Shown: positions 35,755 to 44,997, counted from the first letter of the stretch. The stretch is DNA of 64,000 bases from Candidatus Scalindua sp. SCAELEC01 (GCA_004282745.1 SHMT01000004.1:1-64000); one strand, 5' to 3'. Notes: generated by a model from the letters alone, not told the origin. Numbers and translations: made by a program.

Positions 35755-35903
35755 TAGTGTTTGAACGAAAACTACCCATCTACTGCGTTGCTGCAATAAT
35801 TTCGCAATCCTCAAGTACAATTGTACGTTCCGGTTACGAAATTATTACGCGCCTTGTACCTAGGCACTTTTCATTCAAACACAGGGTTTTCGTTCAGACA
35901 CTA
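35755..35903. repeat. Family B inverted-repeat element (copy B6)
   Basis: 149 bp, TAGTGTTTGAACGAAAACTA to CGTTCAGACACTA, core AAGTACAATTGTACG. It is nearly identical to B4 and B7, pointing to recent spread. Confidence 0.8.
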
Positions 35904-36008
35904 TTTAACACTTTGTTTTCCCTTAAAATTAATACTAATATAACGTCTAAAAAGAAAGATTAGTCCTAGAGTAATCAATACAAACTTCCAAATTGTAAAT
36001 AGTTCCAT
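35901..36008 (-). CDS. Possible small membrane protein
   Basis: 35 codons: MELFTIWKFVLITLGLIFLF, then a basic tail RRYISINFKGKQSVK. An AAGGAG site lies at good distance upstream of the ATG at 36008. One hydrophobic helix with a positively charged C-terminal flank is typical of small membrane proteins. The stop codon comes from repeat B6, so the frame could be truncated. Confidence 0.35.
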   Translation of the reverse strand: MELFTIWKFVLITLGLIFLFRRYISINFKGKQSVK

Positions 36009-36033
36009 TTCAACCACTCCTTATTGCGTCTCT

Positions 36034-36309
36034 TTAGCTATCAAATACTTCGTCACTCGTCATGAGTTCTGTCATGATTTGAGCTTCATTACAAAGCAAC
36101 TCATAGTTAACCTCATCCTTCCAATGTTCTATCGATTTATCAATTGTTTCATGAGCGTATCTAAATTCTCTATTACGAACATCCTCATTAATTACATGTG
36201 CTAAACTTGATACTTTAAATCGTTTAAAATTATCCATGAATTCCATTCTTTGGTCCTCAATAAAAATATGAGTTGTTGCTCCTAACATGGCCTGTCTCTC
36301 TTGTGTCAA
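36034..36309 (-). CDS. Small hypothetical protein
   Basis: Up to 91 residues. The first start is a TTG (36309); an ATG eight codons in gives MLGATTHIFIEDQRMEFMDN. It is acidic and helical, with SIEHWKDEVNYELLCNEAQI and MTELMTSDEVFDS near the end. No family was recognised. It is co-directional with the possible small membrane protein downstream and may form a two-gene unit. Confidence 0.45.
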   Translation of the reverse strand: MTQERQAMLGATTHIFIEDQRMEFMDNFKRFKVSSLAHVINEDVRNREFRYAHETIDKSIEHWKDEVNYELLCNEAQIMTELMTSDEVFDS

Positions 36310-36711
36310 GAGAGAGGCAACCGATATGAGGAGTTACAACAGGAGAAAATTAATGATAAGAGTTGCTTATTATTTATCACAAAATTAGTGCCAAAAAGGT
36401 GTTGATGGTAAAAAAATGGTGTAAGTAAAAGTGTGCTATGTTGTTATTTACAAAATGCTTTATTAATCAAATACTATAACAGGAGTTAAGGGGGACATTC
36501 ATGTAGTAATATGATATTGTATATCTCATAATGAAACGCTAATGATTTATGATTGATTGAAAAAATAGTAAAAAACAACTATTGCATGGTAAGTTATTAT
36601 CAAAATTTCTTTTAATACAATTGCGTTATAACCGATAATTAATGTGAATAGGGCTATACATCTATTTGTTTACGTAGTAAATCTTTATCTTTACGAAACT
36701 GGAGGTGCCTA
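36310..36711. other. A+T-rich intergenic region before hemerythrin
   Basis: Divergent promoters are expected here, but no consensus pair could be chosen with confidence. There are no repeats of the families seen elsewhere. Confidence 0.4.
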
Positions 36712-37170
36712 ATGCCGCTAATAGATTGGAATGAATCATTCAGTGTGAATATTGAAGAAATTGACGAGCAACATAAAAGGTGGATTGCAATGATAAATGA
36801 CCTGCATGATAGCCTGTTGAAAGACCATACTAACGACATAAACCATACCGCAGTCAAAACTATGGAGTCGATGAAAGAGTATGTCAGAGACCATTTCATT
36901 TATGAAGAAGACTATATGCGGGTGATCAATTATCCTGATTTTGTAGGACATCAGAACATTCATTGCAAATTCTATGAACAGATTAGTAAATATTATGATG
37001 ACTTAAAAGCCAATAAAATTCTCCTGAACACAGATATTATGAAAACATTAATAAACTGGCTCAAGAACCACATAATAGATGAAGATTCAAAATACAGTAT
37101 CTTCGCACAAGAAGGGGATAGCTCTTCTCATATTTCTCAGTTTGAAGCCATAAGAATTCGCGGCGGATGA
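36712..37170 (+). CDS. Bacteriohemerythrin
   Basis: 152 residues with the complete di-iron ligand set: His in DEQHKRWIAMINDLHD, HTAVKTMESMKEYVRDHFIY, EEDYMRVINYPDFVGHQNIH and the C-terminal LKNHIIDEDSKY (HxxxD). It is a stand-alone O2-binding protein of the cytoplasm used for O2 storage, sensing or delivery, often found in microaerophiles and anaerobes. A strong GGAGGTG site lies upstream. It overlaps the next, decayed, frame. Confidence 0.93.
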   Translation: MPLIDWNESFSVNIEEIDEQHKRWIAMINDLHDSLLKDHTNDINHTAVKTMESMKEYVRDHFIYEEDYMRVINYPDFVGHQNIHCKFYEQISKYYDDLKANKILLNTDIMKTLINWLKNHIIDEDSKYSIFAQEGDSSSHISQFEAIRIRGG

Positions 37171-37389
37171 CCCCATTTATTAAAACTATCCGTAGACAAA
37201 TAACCTGTATCTTTAAGGACTTCGCTTGTTTGCTGCTCTCCATTGTGATTAGAGTTCAAGTCTGTCCTTTTGCCTTTTTCTTTCGACAACTCCTGCTGGA
37301 CTCTCCAATCTTACACTCTGCCCTAACCTTTATCTCGTCACAGTATGAACTGTTGACAAACACGATATCAAAGGTAAGATTTAGAATAA

Positions 37390-37790
37390 AAGAGATAAAA
37401 AAATTATGGGGACCCGTAAATCGAGGAACAAGAATGAGAGATGAAAAGAATCCTGATAATCTGGGAATAGAGGAGATTAAGCTTGAACGTCTTAAGGTTT
37501 ATGGAAAAATTATTACTCTGAATATTGAGAAATTTGTCGGTTATAATAATTGGCGTTTACCCACTCTGGAGGAGGCGAAGTCATTAATTGAACCAAAGGA
37601 AAATAGTGTGGTTTGTATATTGATTCACGATTTGATTCGAACCAATTGTGGATATGGACGGTTGATTTAAAGAATTCCTCTCGCGTCTGGATTGTCAATT
37701 TCGACGCTGGTAGTTGCGGTTTCATTGGCTCCGACAACAAAGGCTGTCCGAGAATACTCGTTTCTCAGACAGCCTGCAATAATTATACAA
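37390..37790 (+). pseudogene. DUF1566-domain pseudogene
   Basis: Frame 1 contains EKFVGYNNWRLPTLEEAKSL then IEPKENS, the DUF1566 WRLPT motif. After a frameshift near 37605 it continues YIDSRFDSNQLWIWTVDLKN, SSRVWIVNFDAGSCGFIGSD and NKG, and a second shift near 37748 hides the expected VRxxR end (GTCCGAGAATACTCG). The 5' part and signal peptide are gone. The final coding stretch has several NNY codons (GGT TTC ATT GGC TCC GAC AAC) where the intact relative at 25725-25755 has AGC/TAC/AAC. Confidence 0.7.
37740..37776. terminator. Hairpin between convergent genes
   Basis: AGGCTGTC and GACAGCCT arms, extended by GAGAA/TTCTC around TACTCG, give a long stem without a T tract. It overlaps the end of the DUF1566 pseudogene and could stop transcription from both sides. 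Confidence 0.4.
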
Positions 37791-37805
37791 TTCCAAATAT
37801 ATGCT

Positions 37806-38129
37806 TTACGATTTCCAATTCATTACGTAACTTGTAGCACCCTCAACATAAAGATTTACTGAAAGCGAACCTTTGAGCTTTCCCTGTTCCGCTATTTCAT
37901 CATCAAATCGTACAGTCAGTGACACCACCTCTGCTTTTTCAGCTTTTCCGGCAGGTTCTCCCCATCTAGCGTAAATCTCCTTTACACCTGGCAAACCTTC
38001 ATTATTATTAAGAGTTACAAGAGGTTCACCTTTAATATGCATTCCTTCGACGAGTATATCTGACGTAAACTCCTTTGATGAAATATTACCATGAAAATCG
38101 TTCTGTTTAAAAACAAGTTTAGATACCAT
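37806..38129 (-). CDS. Small beta-rich hypothetical protein
   Basis: 107 residues with an AAGGAGAACAA site before the ATG at 38129. KLVFKQNDFHGNISSKEFTS, SDILVEGMHIKGEPLVTLNN and GSLSVNLYVEGATSYVMNW suggest an all-beta fold. There is no signal peptide. No family was recognised, and no partner gene is adjacent. The gene is convergent with the DUF1566 pseudogene. Confidence 0.6.
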   Translation of the reverse strand: MVSKLVFKQNDFHGNISSKEFTSDILVEGMHIKGEPLVTLNNNEGLPGVKEIYARWGEPAGKAEKAEVVSLTVRFDDEIAEQGKLKGSLSVNLYVEGATSYVMNWKS

Positions 38130-38301
38130 TTGTTCTCCTTATAAAAAAATGTATAATTTCAATGCTAGTAAAGCATACCATTCATTATAACGGATAGTTT
38201 GAGTTTATAAAGATTTTTGTATCCTTATATTCAAATCCCAACTCACCAATTTTTCTGGTAACTTTGAGCTTGTAGGCAGCAAACTTGTTTTGAGTTATAG
38301 T

Positions 38302-38453
38302 TAGTGTTTGAACGAAAACTACCCATCCTACTACGTTGCTGCAACAATTTCGAAATCCTCAAGTACAATTGTACGTTCCGGTTACGAAATTGTTACGCGC
38401 CTTGTACCTGGGCACACTTTTCACTCAAACACAGGGTTTTCGTTCAGACACTA
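38302..38453. repeat. Family B inverted-repeat element (copy B7)
   Basis: TAGTGTTTGAACGAAAACTA to GTTCAGACACTA, 152 bp, core AAGTACAATTGTACG. It lies 113 bases upstream of the fibre-protein gene and could affect its promoter. Confidence 0.8.
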
Positions 38454-38565
38454 GTTAAGTAAATACTAATCAACACTCCTTGTCATAGTTTGTCCTGTTG
38501 ACGAAAGTGGTATACTAAGGCACTTCATTCTATAAACTACATATCTCTTTGGAGGGGGGAGTGTT

Positions 38566-41055
38566 ATGCGTAAACTATTCATTGTTATCACCGTCCTATT
38601 AGTATCTGCACTTTATCCTACATCCAGGATAGTTTTTGCTGATGATGTAGCCAAACTTATTAAGGCAATCAAAGAGCAACAGGCTCAAATAGAAGAGTTA
38701 AGAGCAGAAATAAAAGCCATGAAAGTGTTTGTGGCTAAGGACAAAGAAGGTTCTCTCAATGATAGTATATACACTACAGCTGCGTCAGGATACAAAGAAG
38801 ACACTGAAACAACATCGGACACCGGGATCGGTACAACTCATCCTGAAGTAGACCTACATATCTATAATCAAGATCAGATTTCAACCGCAATTCGACTCGA
38901 AGGTAATAGTCTTCCTCAATCAGCTCCGGTCCCATACAGAGAATTTACTACAATACTGAGAGATAAAAGTGCTTTAAGATTTGTAGATGATGATACAGGC
39001 GAAGTGGTTACAATCAAGGAAAACGGTAATGTTGGTATTGGTGATCCAACTCCGACAGAAAAGCTTGAAGTAGCAGGGACCGTCAAGGCAACTAATTTTA
39101 AAGGTGATGGCTCGTTGTTAACGAATCTACCGCCTGGACCAAAGGGTGATAAGGGAGATCCTGGGTTGCAGGGACCAATAGGACCACAGGGAACCATAGG
39201 ACCAGCTGGACCACGAGGAAGGAGAGGACGGCAGGGGTTAGTAGGCCCGCAAGGGCTGCCAGGTGATATTGGTGCTACAGGGCCACAAGGGCTTCCTGGT
39301 GATTCACACTGGTTACTTGACGGTATTAACACGTATTACAGCGCAGGTAAGGTCGGCATTGGTACAACTAATTTCGAAGACCCTCTTTCTGTTTTCCATG
39401 ACCTTGGTATAGCTAATGGAGAACACCCTATTGCTATCTTTAAAGGACCGCGAGCTGGAATACGATTAGGATATCGAGCTGATGGAACTAATGCAACAGG
39501 AGGTAGCGTCCGGTCACTCGCCAATCGACCACTTTTTCTCGGGACAGTGAAAGCGCAAGAAGCAATAACGATAGCAAAACGTGGTAACGTAGGTATTGGA
39601 ACCACGAGTCCTGACAGAAAATTAACCGTACAGGGCAAGCTATTTGGTGGTGGAGATTTTGGCCTGGAAATTGACGGCTCCACTATAAAGGGAGCGCTTG
39701 CACCAGGTGTTGCGGCTCTTATTGGAGATATACCAGTAACGATAAATGCTCCCGGACAGACTGTAACATCTCTTAGGTTACAAACAGGTGGGAATGATAG
39801 ATTAACAATTGACGTTAATGGAAACGTTGGAATTGGCACATCAAGTCCTAACGCAAAGTTCCATGTTGGCGGTACTCCAGGTACTGATGGGATTATGTTT
39901 CCTGATGGGACACTGCAAACTACAGCAACCTTAATAGGACCAGCGGGTGCTGATGGTGCACAGGGGCAGAAAGGTGATACGGGAGACAAAGGTGATACGG
40001 GAGCTCAAGGTATACAAGGTATACAAGGGTTGAAGGGAGACAAAGGAGATCAGGGAATTTCAGGGATACAGGGTCTGAAAGGTGATAAGGGAGATAAGGG
40101 TGATTCAGGAGATTCGCACTGGTTAATAGATGGAGACAACACTTACTTTAGCGATGGTAATGTTGGCATCGGTGAAAATGCCTCTTCTATCAAACTAGGG
40201 GTCAAAGGAGAATTAAGAAATGGAACGGGTACACTTTCAACAGCTGGAACTTCTGTGTTTGGGAATGGAACTTTGTTTACTACTGAAGTTAATATCGGAG
40301 ATATCATTAAAGTTGGTTCTCAGGAGAAACTCGTAACGGTAATTACTTCTAACACAAATATCACGGTTTTCTCTACATTCAATCCTGATTTAGTAGATAA
40401 CATTTTCAGTATTGAAAAACCTATTGCAGGGTTTAAGAAGAGCAATGGCAATATGGCAATTATTGTCAATTCACAAGGGATAGAAATTAAAAGTGGTGGG
40501 ATAAAGTTTCCTGATGGTACTATCCAAACTACGGCGGTATCCGGAGTACCAGTTGCTAAAACTGGCCAAACAGTGTCATACCATATAGGAGACGACGGCG
40601 ATCTACAAAGGGGAGCTGCTTGGCCTACTCCACGCTTTACAGATAACGGAGATGGGACTGTACAGGATAATTATTCGGGTCTTATATGGACGAAACATGC
40701 AAACCTAATAAGAACAAATTGGTCCACTGCATTAAACTTCTGCAACGTATTAGAAGATAGTTCAGTCGCTAATGGTCCAATTGACGGTTCAGTAATCGGC
40801 GATTGGCACCTGCCAAATATTCGGGAGCTACAGAGCCTCTTTGATTTAGACAAATATGCCCCACCAATCTCAAACATTGCTGGTAGTGGTCAGTGGCAAG
40901 AAGGCGATCCTTTCAATAGAATAATTACGACACAATACTGGTCATCTACAACGAATAAGGGGAATTCCAACCAAGCCTGGACATCTGACGTTATAAGGGG
41001 TGCGGACGGTGTAACGAGTAAAAATAATAATAATCAAGTATGGTGTGTGAGGTAA
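38566..41055 (+). CDS. Exported collagen-like fibre protein ending in DUF1566
   Basis: 829 residues. The signal peptide ([20 protein letters not shown]) and a short coiled coil ([20 protein letters not shown]) are followed by tail-fibre-like repeats ([49 protein letters not shown]). These are separated by two collagen-like GXY tracts (about 192-245 and 465-525, such as [19 protein letters not shown]). [10 protein letters not shown] and [10 protein letters not shown] motifs recur. The C-terminus is a DUF1566 domain ([30 protein letters not shown]) ending [13 protein letters not shown], an Asn-rich variable-region-like tail. It is probably a surface fibre displaying a binding head. A GGAGGGGGG ribosome site is present. 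Confidence 0.85.
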   Translation: MRKLFIVITVLLVSALYPTSRIVFADDVAKLIKAIKEQQAQIEELRAEIKAMKVFVAKDKEGSLNDSIYTTAASGYKEDTETTSDTGIGTTHPEVDLHIYNQDQISTAIRLEGNSLPQSAPVPYREFTTILRDKSALRFVDDDTGEVVTIKENGNVGIGDPTPTEKLEVAGTVKATNFKGDGSLLTNLPPGPKGDKGDPGLQGPIGPQGTIGPAGPRGRRGRQGLVGPQGLPGDIGATGPQGLPGDSHWLLDGINTYYSAGKVGIGTTNFEDPLSVFHDLGIANGEHPIAIFKGPRAGIRLGYRADGTNATGGSVRSLANRPLFLGTVKAQEAITIAKRGNVGIGTTSPDRKLTVQGKLFGGGDFGLEIDGSTIKGALAPGVAALIGDIPVTINAPGQTVTSLRLQTGGNDRLTIDVNGNVGIGTSSPNAKFHVGGTPGTDGIMFPDGTLQTTATLIGPAGADGAQGQKGDTGDKGDTGAQGIQGIQGLKGDKGDQGISGIQGLKGDKGDKGDSGDSHWLIDGDNTYFSDGNVGIGENASSIKLGVKGELRNGTGTLSTAGTSVFGNGTLFTTEVNIGDIIKVGSQEKLVTVITSNTNITVFSTFNPDLVDNIFSIEKPIAGFKKSNGNMAIIVNSQGIEIKSGGIKFPDGTIQTTAVSGVPVAKTGQTVSYHIGDDGDLQRGAAWPTPRFTDNGDGTVQDNYSGLIWTKHANLIRTNWSTALNFCNVLEDSSVANGPIDGSVIGDWHLPNIRELQSLFDLDKYAPPISNIAGSGQWQEGDPFNRIITTQYWSSTTNKGNSNQAWTSDVIRGADGVTSKNNNNQVWCVR

Positions 41056-41100
41056 CCAAGTGAAACTCTTACGTTATCCGCTGGTGAAATTATGAATTGA

Positions 41101-41268
41101 ATAGCGAGGATGATGGGGCATACTTCTGTGGAGATGTTGTTCAGGAAATATAACGGCTGCATTCCAGACATTACTCACCAAGATGGGTCACTCTTTATGG
41201 AGAAGTTTTCTAAAGATGGATACTTTTTGGACACCTGCAATAAAAAAGGGCTTAGGGGACTTCTCTAA
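41101..41268 (+). pseudogene. Tyrosine recombinase (integrase) C-terminal remnant
   Basis: The frame IARMMGHTSVEMLFRKYNGC is the C-terminal active-site block of phage-type integrases (His of the MGH motif, nucleophilic Tyr in RKYNG). It continues IPDITHQDGSLFMEKFSK to a stop at 41266-41268. The rest of the gene is missing, because a stop precedes it and the fibre gene ends at 41055. It points toward the tRNA fragment at 41283, the normal arrangement of an integrase beside its attachment site. Confidence 0.75.
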
Positions 41269-41275
41269 GCCCTTG
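41246..41275 (-). terminator. Terminator downstream of the tRNA fragment
   Basis: On the minus strand GGGCTTAGAGAAGTCCCCTA then AGCCC is followed by six T residues. It is the likely former terminator of a tRNA-fMet gene in this position. Confidence 0.6.
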
Positions 41276-41282
41276 GTATCAT

Positions 41283-41329
<47 letters not shown>

Positions 41330-41539
41330 TAATTAGAAACATAAACAAAAATAAACAGGCGTAAGTAAGGCTTTATTATCAATGGTTTTAAGACTATTAG
41401 GAAAAGGGGTATTAAATGATATTCTTTTCCTTAGCTGAACGCGTTTTAGGAGGATGTTCAGGAAGAAGTAGGAAAAGAGAGTAAAAATAAAGTTTGTTTG
41501 AAATATCTTTTCTTTTTAAAAGACCATGTACACATTCCT

Positions 41540-41593
41540 TACTTGCTCAATTTTATCTCGGATTTTATCCGAAAACCATTATGAGATGAGTAT
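41540..41593. repeat. Family C fragment (copy C7)
   Basis: Right half only, ending CATTATGAGATGAGTAT; the left end is missing. Confidence 0.6.
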
Positions 41594-41644
41594 ATCCTCA
41601 TAATTAACATGTTAATTTAATGAAATGATTAAGGAGAACATAAA

Positions 41645-41998
41645 GTGAAACATTTTAAATGGTTAGTAATAATAGGATTGGCTATAGTAGTAAATGCATG
41701 TAATGGAGGTTCGGACCAGCCTGTTAGCGATTCAAGCACTTCACAGGAAAAAAGTTATACTGAAAAAGCCAAAGAAATTGGCGAAGCTACTGTAGGGAAA
41801 TCCAAAGAGATATATGACAAAACTGCTGAAAAAGCTAAGGAGATAGGCGCTGCTACGGCAGAAAAATCAAAAGAGTTGTATGACGCTACGTCAGAAAAAA
41901 CTAAGGAAGTTGGTGCTGCAACAGTGGAAGGATCTAAGAATTTATATAACAAAGCATCAGAAAAGACCAAGGGAGTTTACGATAAAGCTACCGATTAA
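41645..41998 (+). CDS. LEA-like repetitive lipoprotein
   Basis: 117 residues. A lipobox signal (LVIIGLAIVVNAC) gives a lipidated Cys19. The mature part is built from about four 22-residue repeats such as EKAKEIGAATAEKSKELYDA, each made of two 11-residue units. This pattern is typical of group 3 late-embryogenesis-abundant proteins and of amphipathic apolipoprotein-like helices. In bacteria such lipoproteins are linked to membrane or protein protection during desiccation or freezing. It is AAGGAG-preceded and lies inside the 2-kb tRNA-integrated segment. Confidence 0.75.
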   Translation: MKHFKWLVIIGLAIVVNACNGGSDQPVSDSSTSQEKSYTEKAKEIGEATVGKSKEIYDKTAEKAKEIGAATAEKSKELYDATSEKTKEVGAATVEGSKNLYNKASEKTKGVYDKATD

Positions 41999-42103
41999 AC
42001 CAATAAATTTGTTGATATAATTATCGATAGTACTCAAAAGCGTTGGAGGTCGTGGGATATTAACAATGCCTGTAAAAAAAACAGTAAAAATAAAGGACGT
42101 ATC

Positions 42104-42252
42104 TAGTGTCTGAACGAAAACCCTGTGTTTGAATGAAAAGTGCCTAGGTACAAGGCGCGTAATAATTTCGTAACCGGAACGTACAATTGTACTTGAGGAT
42201 TGCGAAATTGTTGCAGCAACGCAGTAGATGGGTAGTTTTCGTTCAAACACTA
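42104..42252. repeat. Family B inverted-repeat element (copy B8)
   Basis: TAGTGTCTGAACGAAAACCC to GTTCAAACACTA, 149 bp, same orientation as B5. It sits inside the integrated segment. Confidence 0.8.
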
Positions 42253-42342
42253 GATATAGAAGATCTAAAAAGTGTAGTAGAAACTTTGCCTTAATGAATG
42301 TTTGTCAGAAGACAAGGGAGAATAAGAGAGGATCATAGAGAA

Positions 42343-42924
42343 ATGAATAAGAAATATTGCTTTTTCACGAGAGTACTTATTGTCGTAGTAATCTCATTAA
42401 CAGTGTATGGCAGGTTGTCTTTCTCCCAGGAAGAAAGTTTTCATTACTTTAAAATAAAACTGAATGTTGAGGCAGAACCTGAAAACATCAAAGGTTCAAT
42501 TGAGAACTACATGGAAAGAGAGCTTAGAGACCTTGGCGATGTTATATTAACCGATTCTGAATCTGAGTGGGAAATAAATGTTAAGGCAGCAGAAATTATA
42601 ACGGAGAATAGTGATAAGAAAGATATTGTATGTACGGCAGTCGTTTTTGAACCTGTTAATAAGAAAAAACTTGATGCGCTTATCGATACTTACTTATATA
42701 AACGTAGAGAAATTGGTAATAGTGCTATAGAGAAGTTCAGCACAGAACTTGCAAAGTTAATGTATGAGTATAAAAGATTGTCTGAGCATTTATTTTTTCT
42801 AACTGATTCAATTCACATACGTAGATTATGTTCGGAAATAATTGCTGATTTTAATGGAAAGTGTTTAAACCCAAAAAGAGAGTTTTACCAACGAGAACAA
42901 GAAGCAATAAGAAAATTGTATTGA
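42343..42924 (+). CDS. Exported hypothetical protein
   Basis: 193 residues from the ATG at 42343, which follows an AGAGAGG sequence. An open frame extends to 42298, but those residues precede the signal peptide. The signal peptide is YCFFTRVLIVVVISLTVYGR. The mature part starts with a beta strand segment (FHYFKIKLNVEAEPENIKGS) and is followed by a helical region. No family was recognised. It is in the integrated segment next to the tRNA. Confidence 0.6.
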   Translation: MNKKYCFFTRVLIVVVISLTVYGRLSFSQEESFHYFKIKLNVEAEPENIKGSIENYMERELRDLGDVILTDSESEWEINVKAAEIITENSDKKDIVCTAVVFEPVNKKKLDALIDTYLYKRREIGNSAIEKFSTELAKLMYEYKRLSEHLFFLTDSIHIRRLCSEIIADFNGKCLNPKREFYQREQEAIRKLY

Positions 42925-42929
42925 GAAAG

Positions 42930-43116
42930 TTAGGGTCCAGGAAAAAATAACTTATCGTTCTGGCATCTCATTTTCAGGCCACCTTCGGCCGTTCTTCACT
43001 CGCAGTATCCTCGCTGTAGCTCAGGCTACGCCTGCGGTCCTGCTCGATCAGATCAACCAAATCTGATCTAAAACTGAGCGCTATAAAACAGCAAGTTATT
43101 TTTTCCTGGACCCTTA
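42930..43116. repeat. Family D element (copy D5)
   Basis: 187 bp, the most regular copy: TTAGGGTCCAGGAAAAAATA at the left, TTATTTTTTCCTGGACCCTT then A at the right. It is shared internally with D4 (GATCAGATCAACCAAATCTG). Confidence 0.85.
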
Positions 43117-43255
43117 GTGAATAATGAGCAAGTTGTGAAACTTGATAATGCCCTTAATTTTACCGAGCATCTTGGTGACTCTTCGGATTCTGTTAGAAGA
43201 TTGTTAGAAGATTCCAATAAAAAAGGCCCTAGGAAAACCCTAAAGCCTTTAAAAT
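43117..43255. other. Probable remnant next to the tRNA gene and its terminator
   Basis: A frame at 43117-43220 (MNNEQVVKLDNALNFTEHLG) with GDSSDSVRRLLEDSNKKG runs into the tRNA complement and may be the tail of a second integrase, but no active-site residue remains. The hairpin at 43223-43250 (minus strand AGGCTTTAGG...CCTAGGGCCT with a T run) is the likely terminator of the tRNA. Confidence 0.35.
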
Positions 43256-43332
<77 letters not shown>

Positions 43333-43663
43333 TACCGAATATTTTTGGACAAATATTCGTTCCACTGCATACTCTTTGAACGAAATCTGTAAGCGTAACG
43401 GATATGCTTAAATATACTATAGAGAAAAAGGTATTCTGTCAATGAGAAAATTGTACATTTCTCTTGCCGAAACCGAAGATCATCACTAAAATAGCCCTTT
43501 TTGAACATCAATTTTTACTTTCAGTACAAAAACGAAGAAGTCTAATAGATTGTTTGTACTAATTGGAGGTCTGTTTTCGTCGACCGGTTTGTTGCGTTTA
43601 ACGTGAGAAACTATATTTTTCATCTTCCCCACTTTCGTGAGGTGGAAAGGGTAGTAGGTAAAA
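43333..43663. other. Region between tRNA-fMet and purD
   Basis: Divergent promoters must lie here. A small hairpin (CCCCAC/GTGAGG, 43627-43641) sits just before the purD ribosome-binding region and might modulate it. No other element was recognised. Confidence 0.35.
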
Positions 43664-44938
43664 ATGAGAGTATTGGTAATTGGCAGTGGTGGAAGAGAGC
43701 ATAGTCTTGTATGGAAAATAGCTCAGTCGTCGCGGGTAGAAAAGATTTTTTGTGCACCTGGGAATCCGGGTATTGGTGAGATTGCCGAGTGTGTTAATAT
43801 ATCTCCGGAACAGATACCCCTGCTTATGAAATTTGCGGTACAAGAGAAAATAGACCTGACGGTTGTTGGTCCTGAAGCACCGCTGGTAGATGGGATAGTT
43901 GATGAGTTTCGTAAAAATAAGTTAGATGTCTTTGGGCCTGACAAAAATGCCGCTATTTTAGAGAGTAGTAAAGTCTTTACGAAACGTTTTTTAAAAAAAT
44001 ATGGTATTCCTTCGGCAGAATTTGCAAATTTTAATGATTATGACGATGCGAGAAGGCATATATTGTCAAGAAGTAAACCGATGGTGATCAAGGCCGACGG
44101 TCTCAGTAAGGGGAAGGGGGTATTTGTTTGCAAATCGGAAAACGAGGCCCTTGACGCTATTAGCGCTATCATGAAGGACAAGGTTTTTGGCGATGCAGGG
44201 GACCGTGTCGTAATAGAAGATTTTCTTTCCGGTGAGGAGGTTTCCGTTCTTCTGTTCACCGATGGAAAAACACTCTTGTCCCTGGAAACATCCCAAGACC
44301 ACAAAACGATATATGACGGAGATAAAGGACCAAATACGGGTGGTATGGGGGCATATTCACCGGTACCCTTTATGACGGCAGAACTGAGTAGTCGTGTGGA
44401 GAAGCAAATCCTTATACCGACAATTAATGCCATGAATAGTGAAGGCAGGCCTTATAAGGGGATCCTGTATGTTGGTTTAATGATGACGGAACAGGGGCCG
44501 AAGGTATTGGAATTTAATGTTCGTTTTGGTGATCCTGAAGCACAGGTGATACTTACTCGAATGAAAAGTGATATAGTTCCTATTATGCAAGCCACAATAT
44601 CCGGCAACTTGCAAGATGTTGATATCGAATGGCATCCGCAATCATCGTTGTGTGTGGTAATGACCTCAGGAGGATATCCGGGACACTATGTCAATGGCAA
44701 GGAAATATCCGGGTTGGATCAGCTAAAGGATAGACCGGATACACAGGTTTTCCACGCGGGGACTAAGTATTTGAATGGTAAAGTTGTGACGAGCGGTGGC
44801 CGTGTGCTCAATATCGTTGCCTGTGGAAATGATATCCGGGAAGCACAAAAGAGGGCCTATGATGCCGCTGGCAACATAACATTTGAAGGTGTCTATTTCC
44901 GGAAAGATATCGGTTTCAAGGCAATAGTTGAACGATAG
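43664..44938 (+). CDS. purD: Phosphoribosylamine-glycine ligase
   Basis: 424 residues, the usual length. MRVLVIGSGGREHSLVWKIA is the N-terminal hallmark. ATP-grasp features follow (KADGLSKGKGVFVC, VVIEDFLSGEEVSVL, GPNTGGMGAYSPVP, EFNVRFGDPEAQVIL). It catalyses the second step of purine biosynthesis, making GAR from phosphoribosylamine, glycine and ATP in the cytoplasm. It is followed 59 bases later by a gene of unknown function. Confidence 0.97.
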   Translation: MRVLVIGSGGREHSLVWKIAQSSRVEKIFCAPGNPGIGEIAECVNISPEQIPLLMKFAVQEKIDLTVVGPEAPLVDGIVDEFRKNKLDVFGPDKNAAILESSKVFTKRFLKKYGIPSAEFANFNDYDDARRHILSRSKPMVIKADGLSKGKGVFVCKSENEALDAISAIMKDKVFGDAGDRVVIEDFLSGEEVSVLLFTDGKTLLSLETSQDHKTIYDGDKGPNTGGMGAYSPVPFMTAELSSRVEKQILIPTINAMNSEGRPYKGILYVGLMMTEQGPKVLEFNVRFGDPEAQVILTRMKSDIVPIMQATISGNLQDVDIEWHPQSSLCVVMTSGGYPGHYVNGKEISGLDQLKDRPDTQVFHAGTKYLNGKVVTSGGRVLNIVACGNDIREAQKRAYDAAGNITFEGVYFRKDIGFKAIVER

Positions 44939-44997
44939 AAACGAAGAATTGGTTCGTTATAACAACATCCTTAGATACTGTTGACAAACAGAAGAGA

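Noticed and set aside
39336-39989. Long minus-strand frame rich in Pro/Ser within the fibre gene
   Set aside because: It is the complement of the collagen-like GXY repeats; the plus frame has a signal peptide and known domains.
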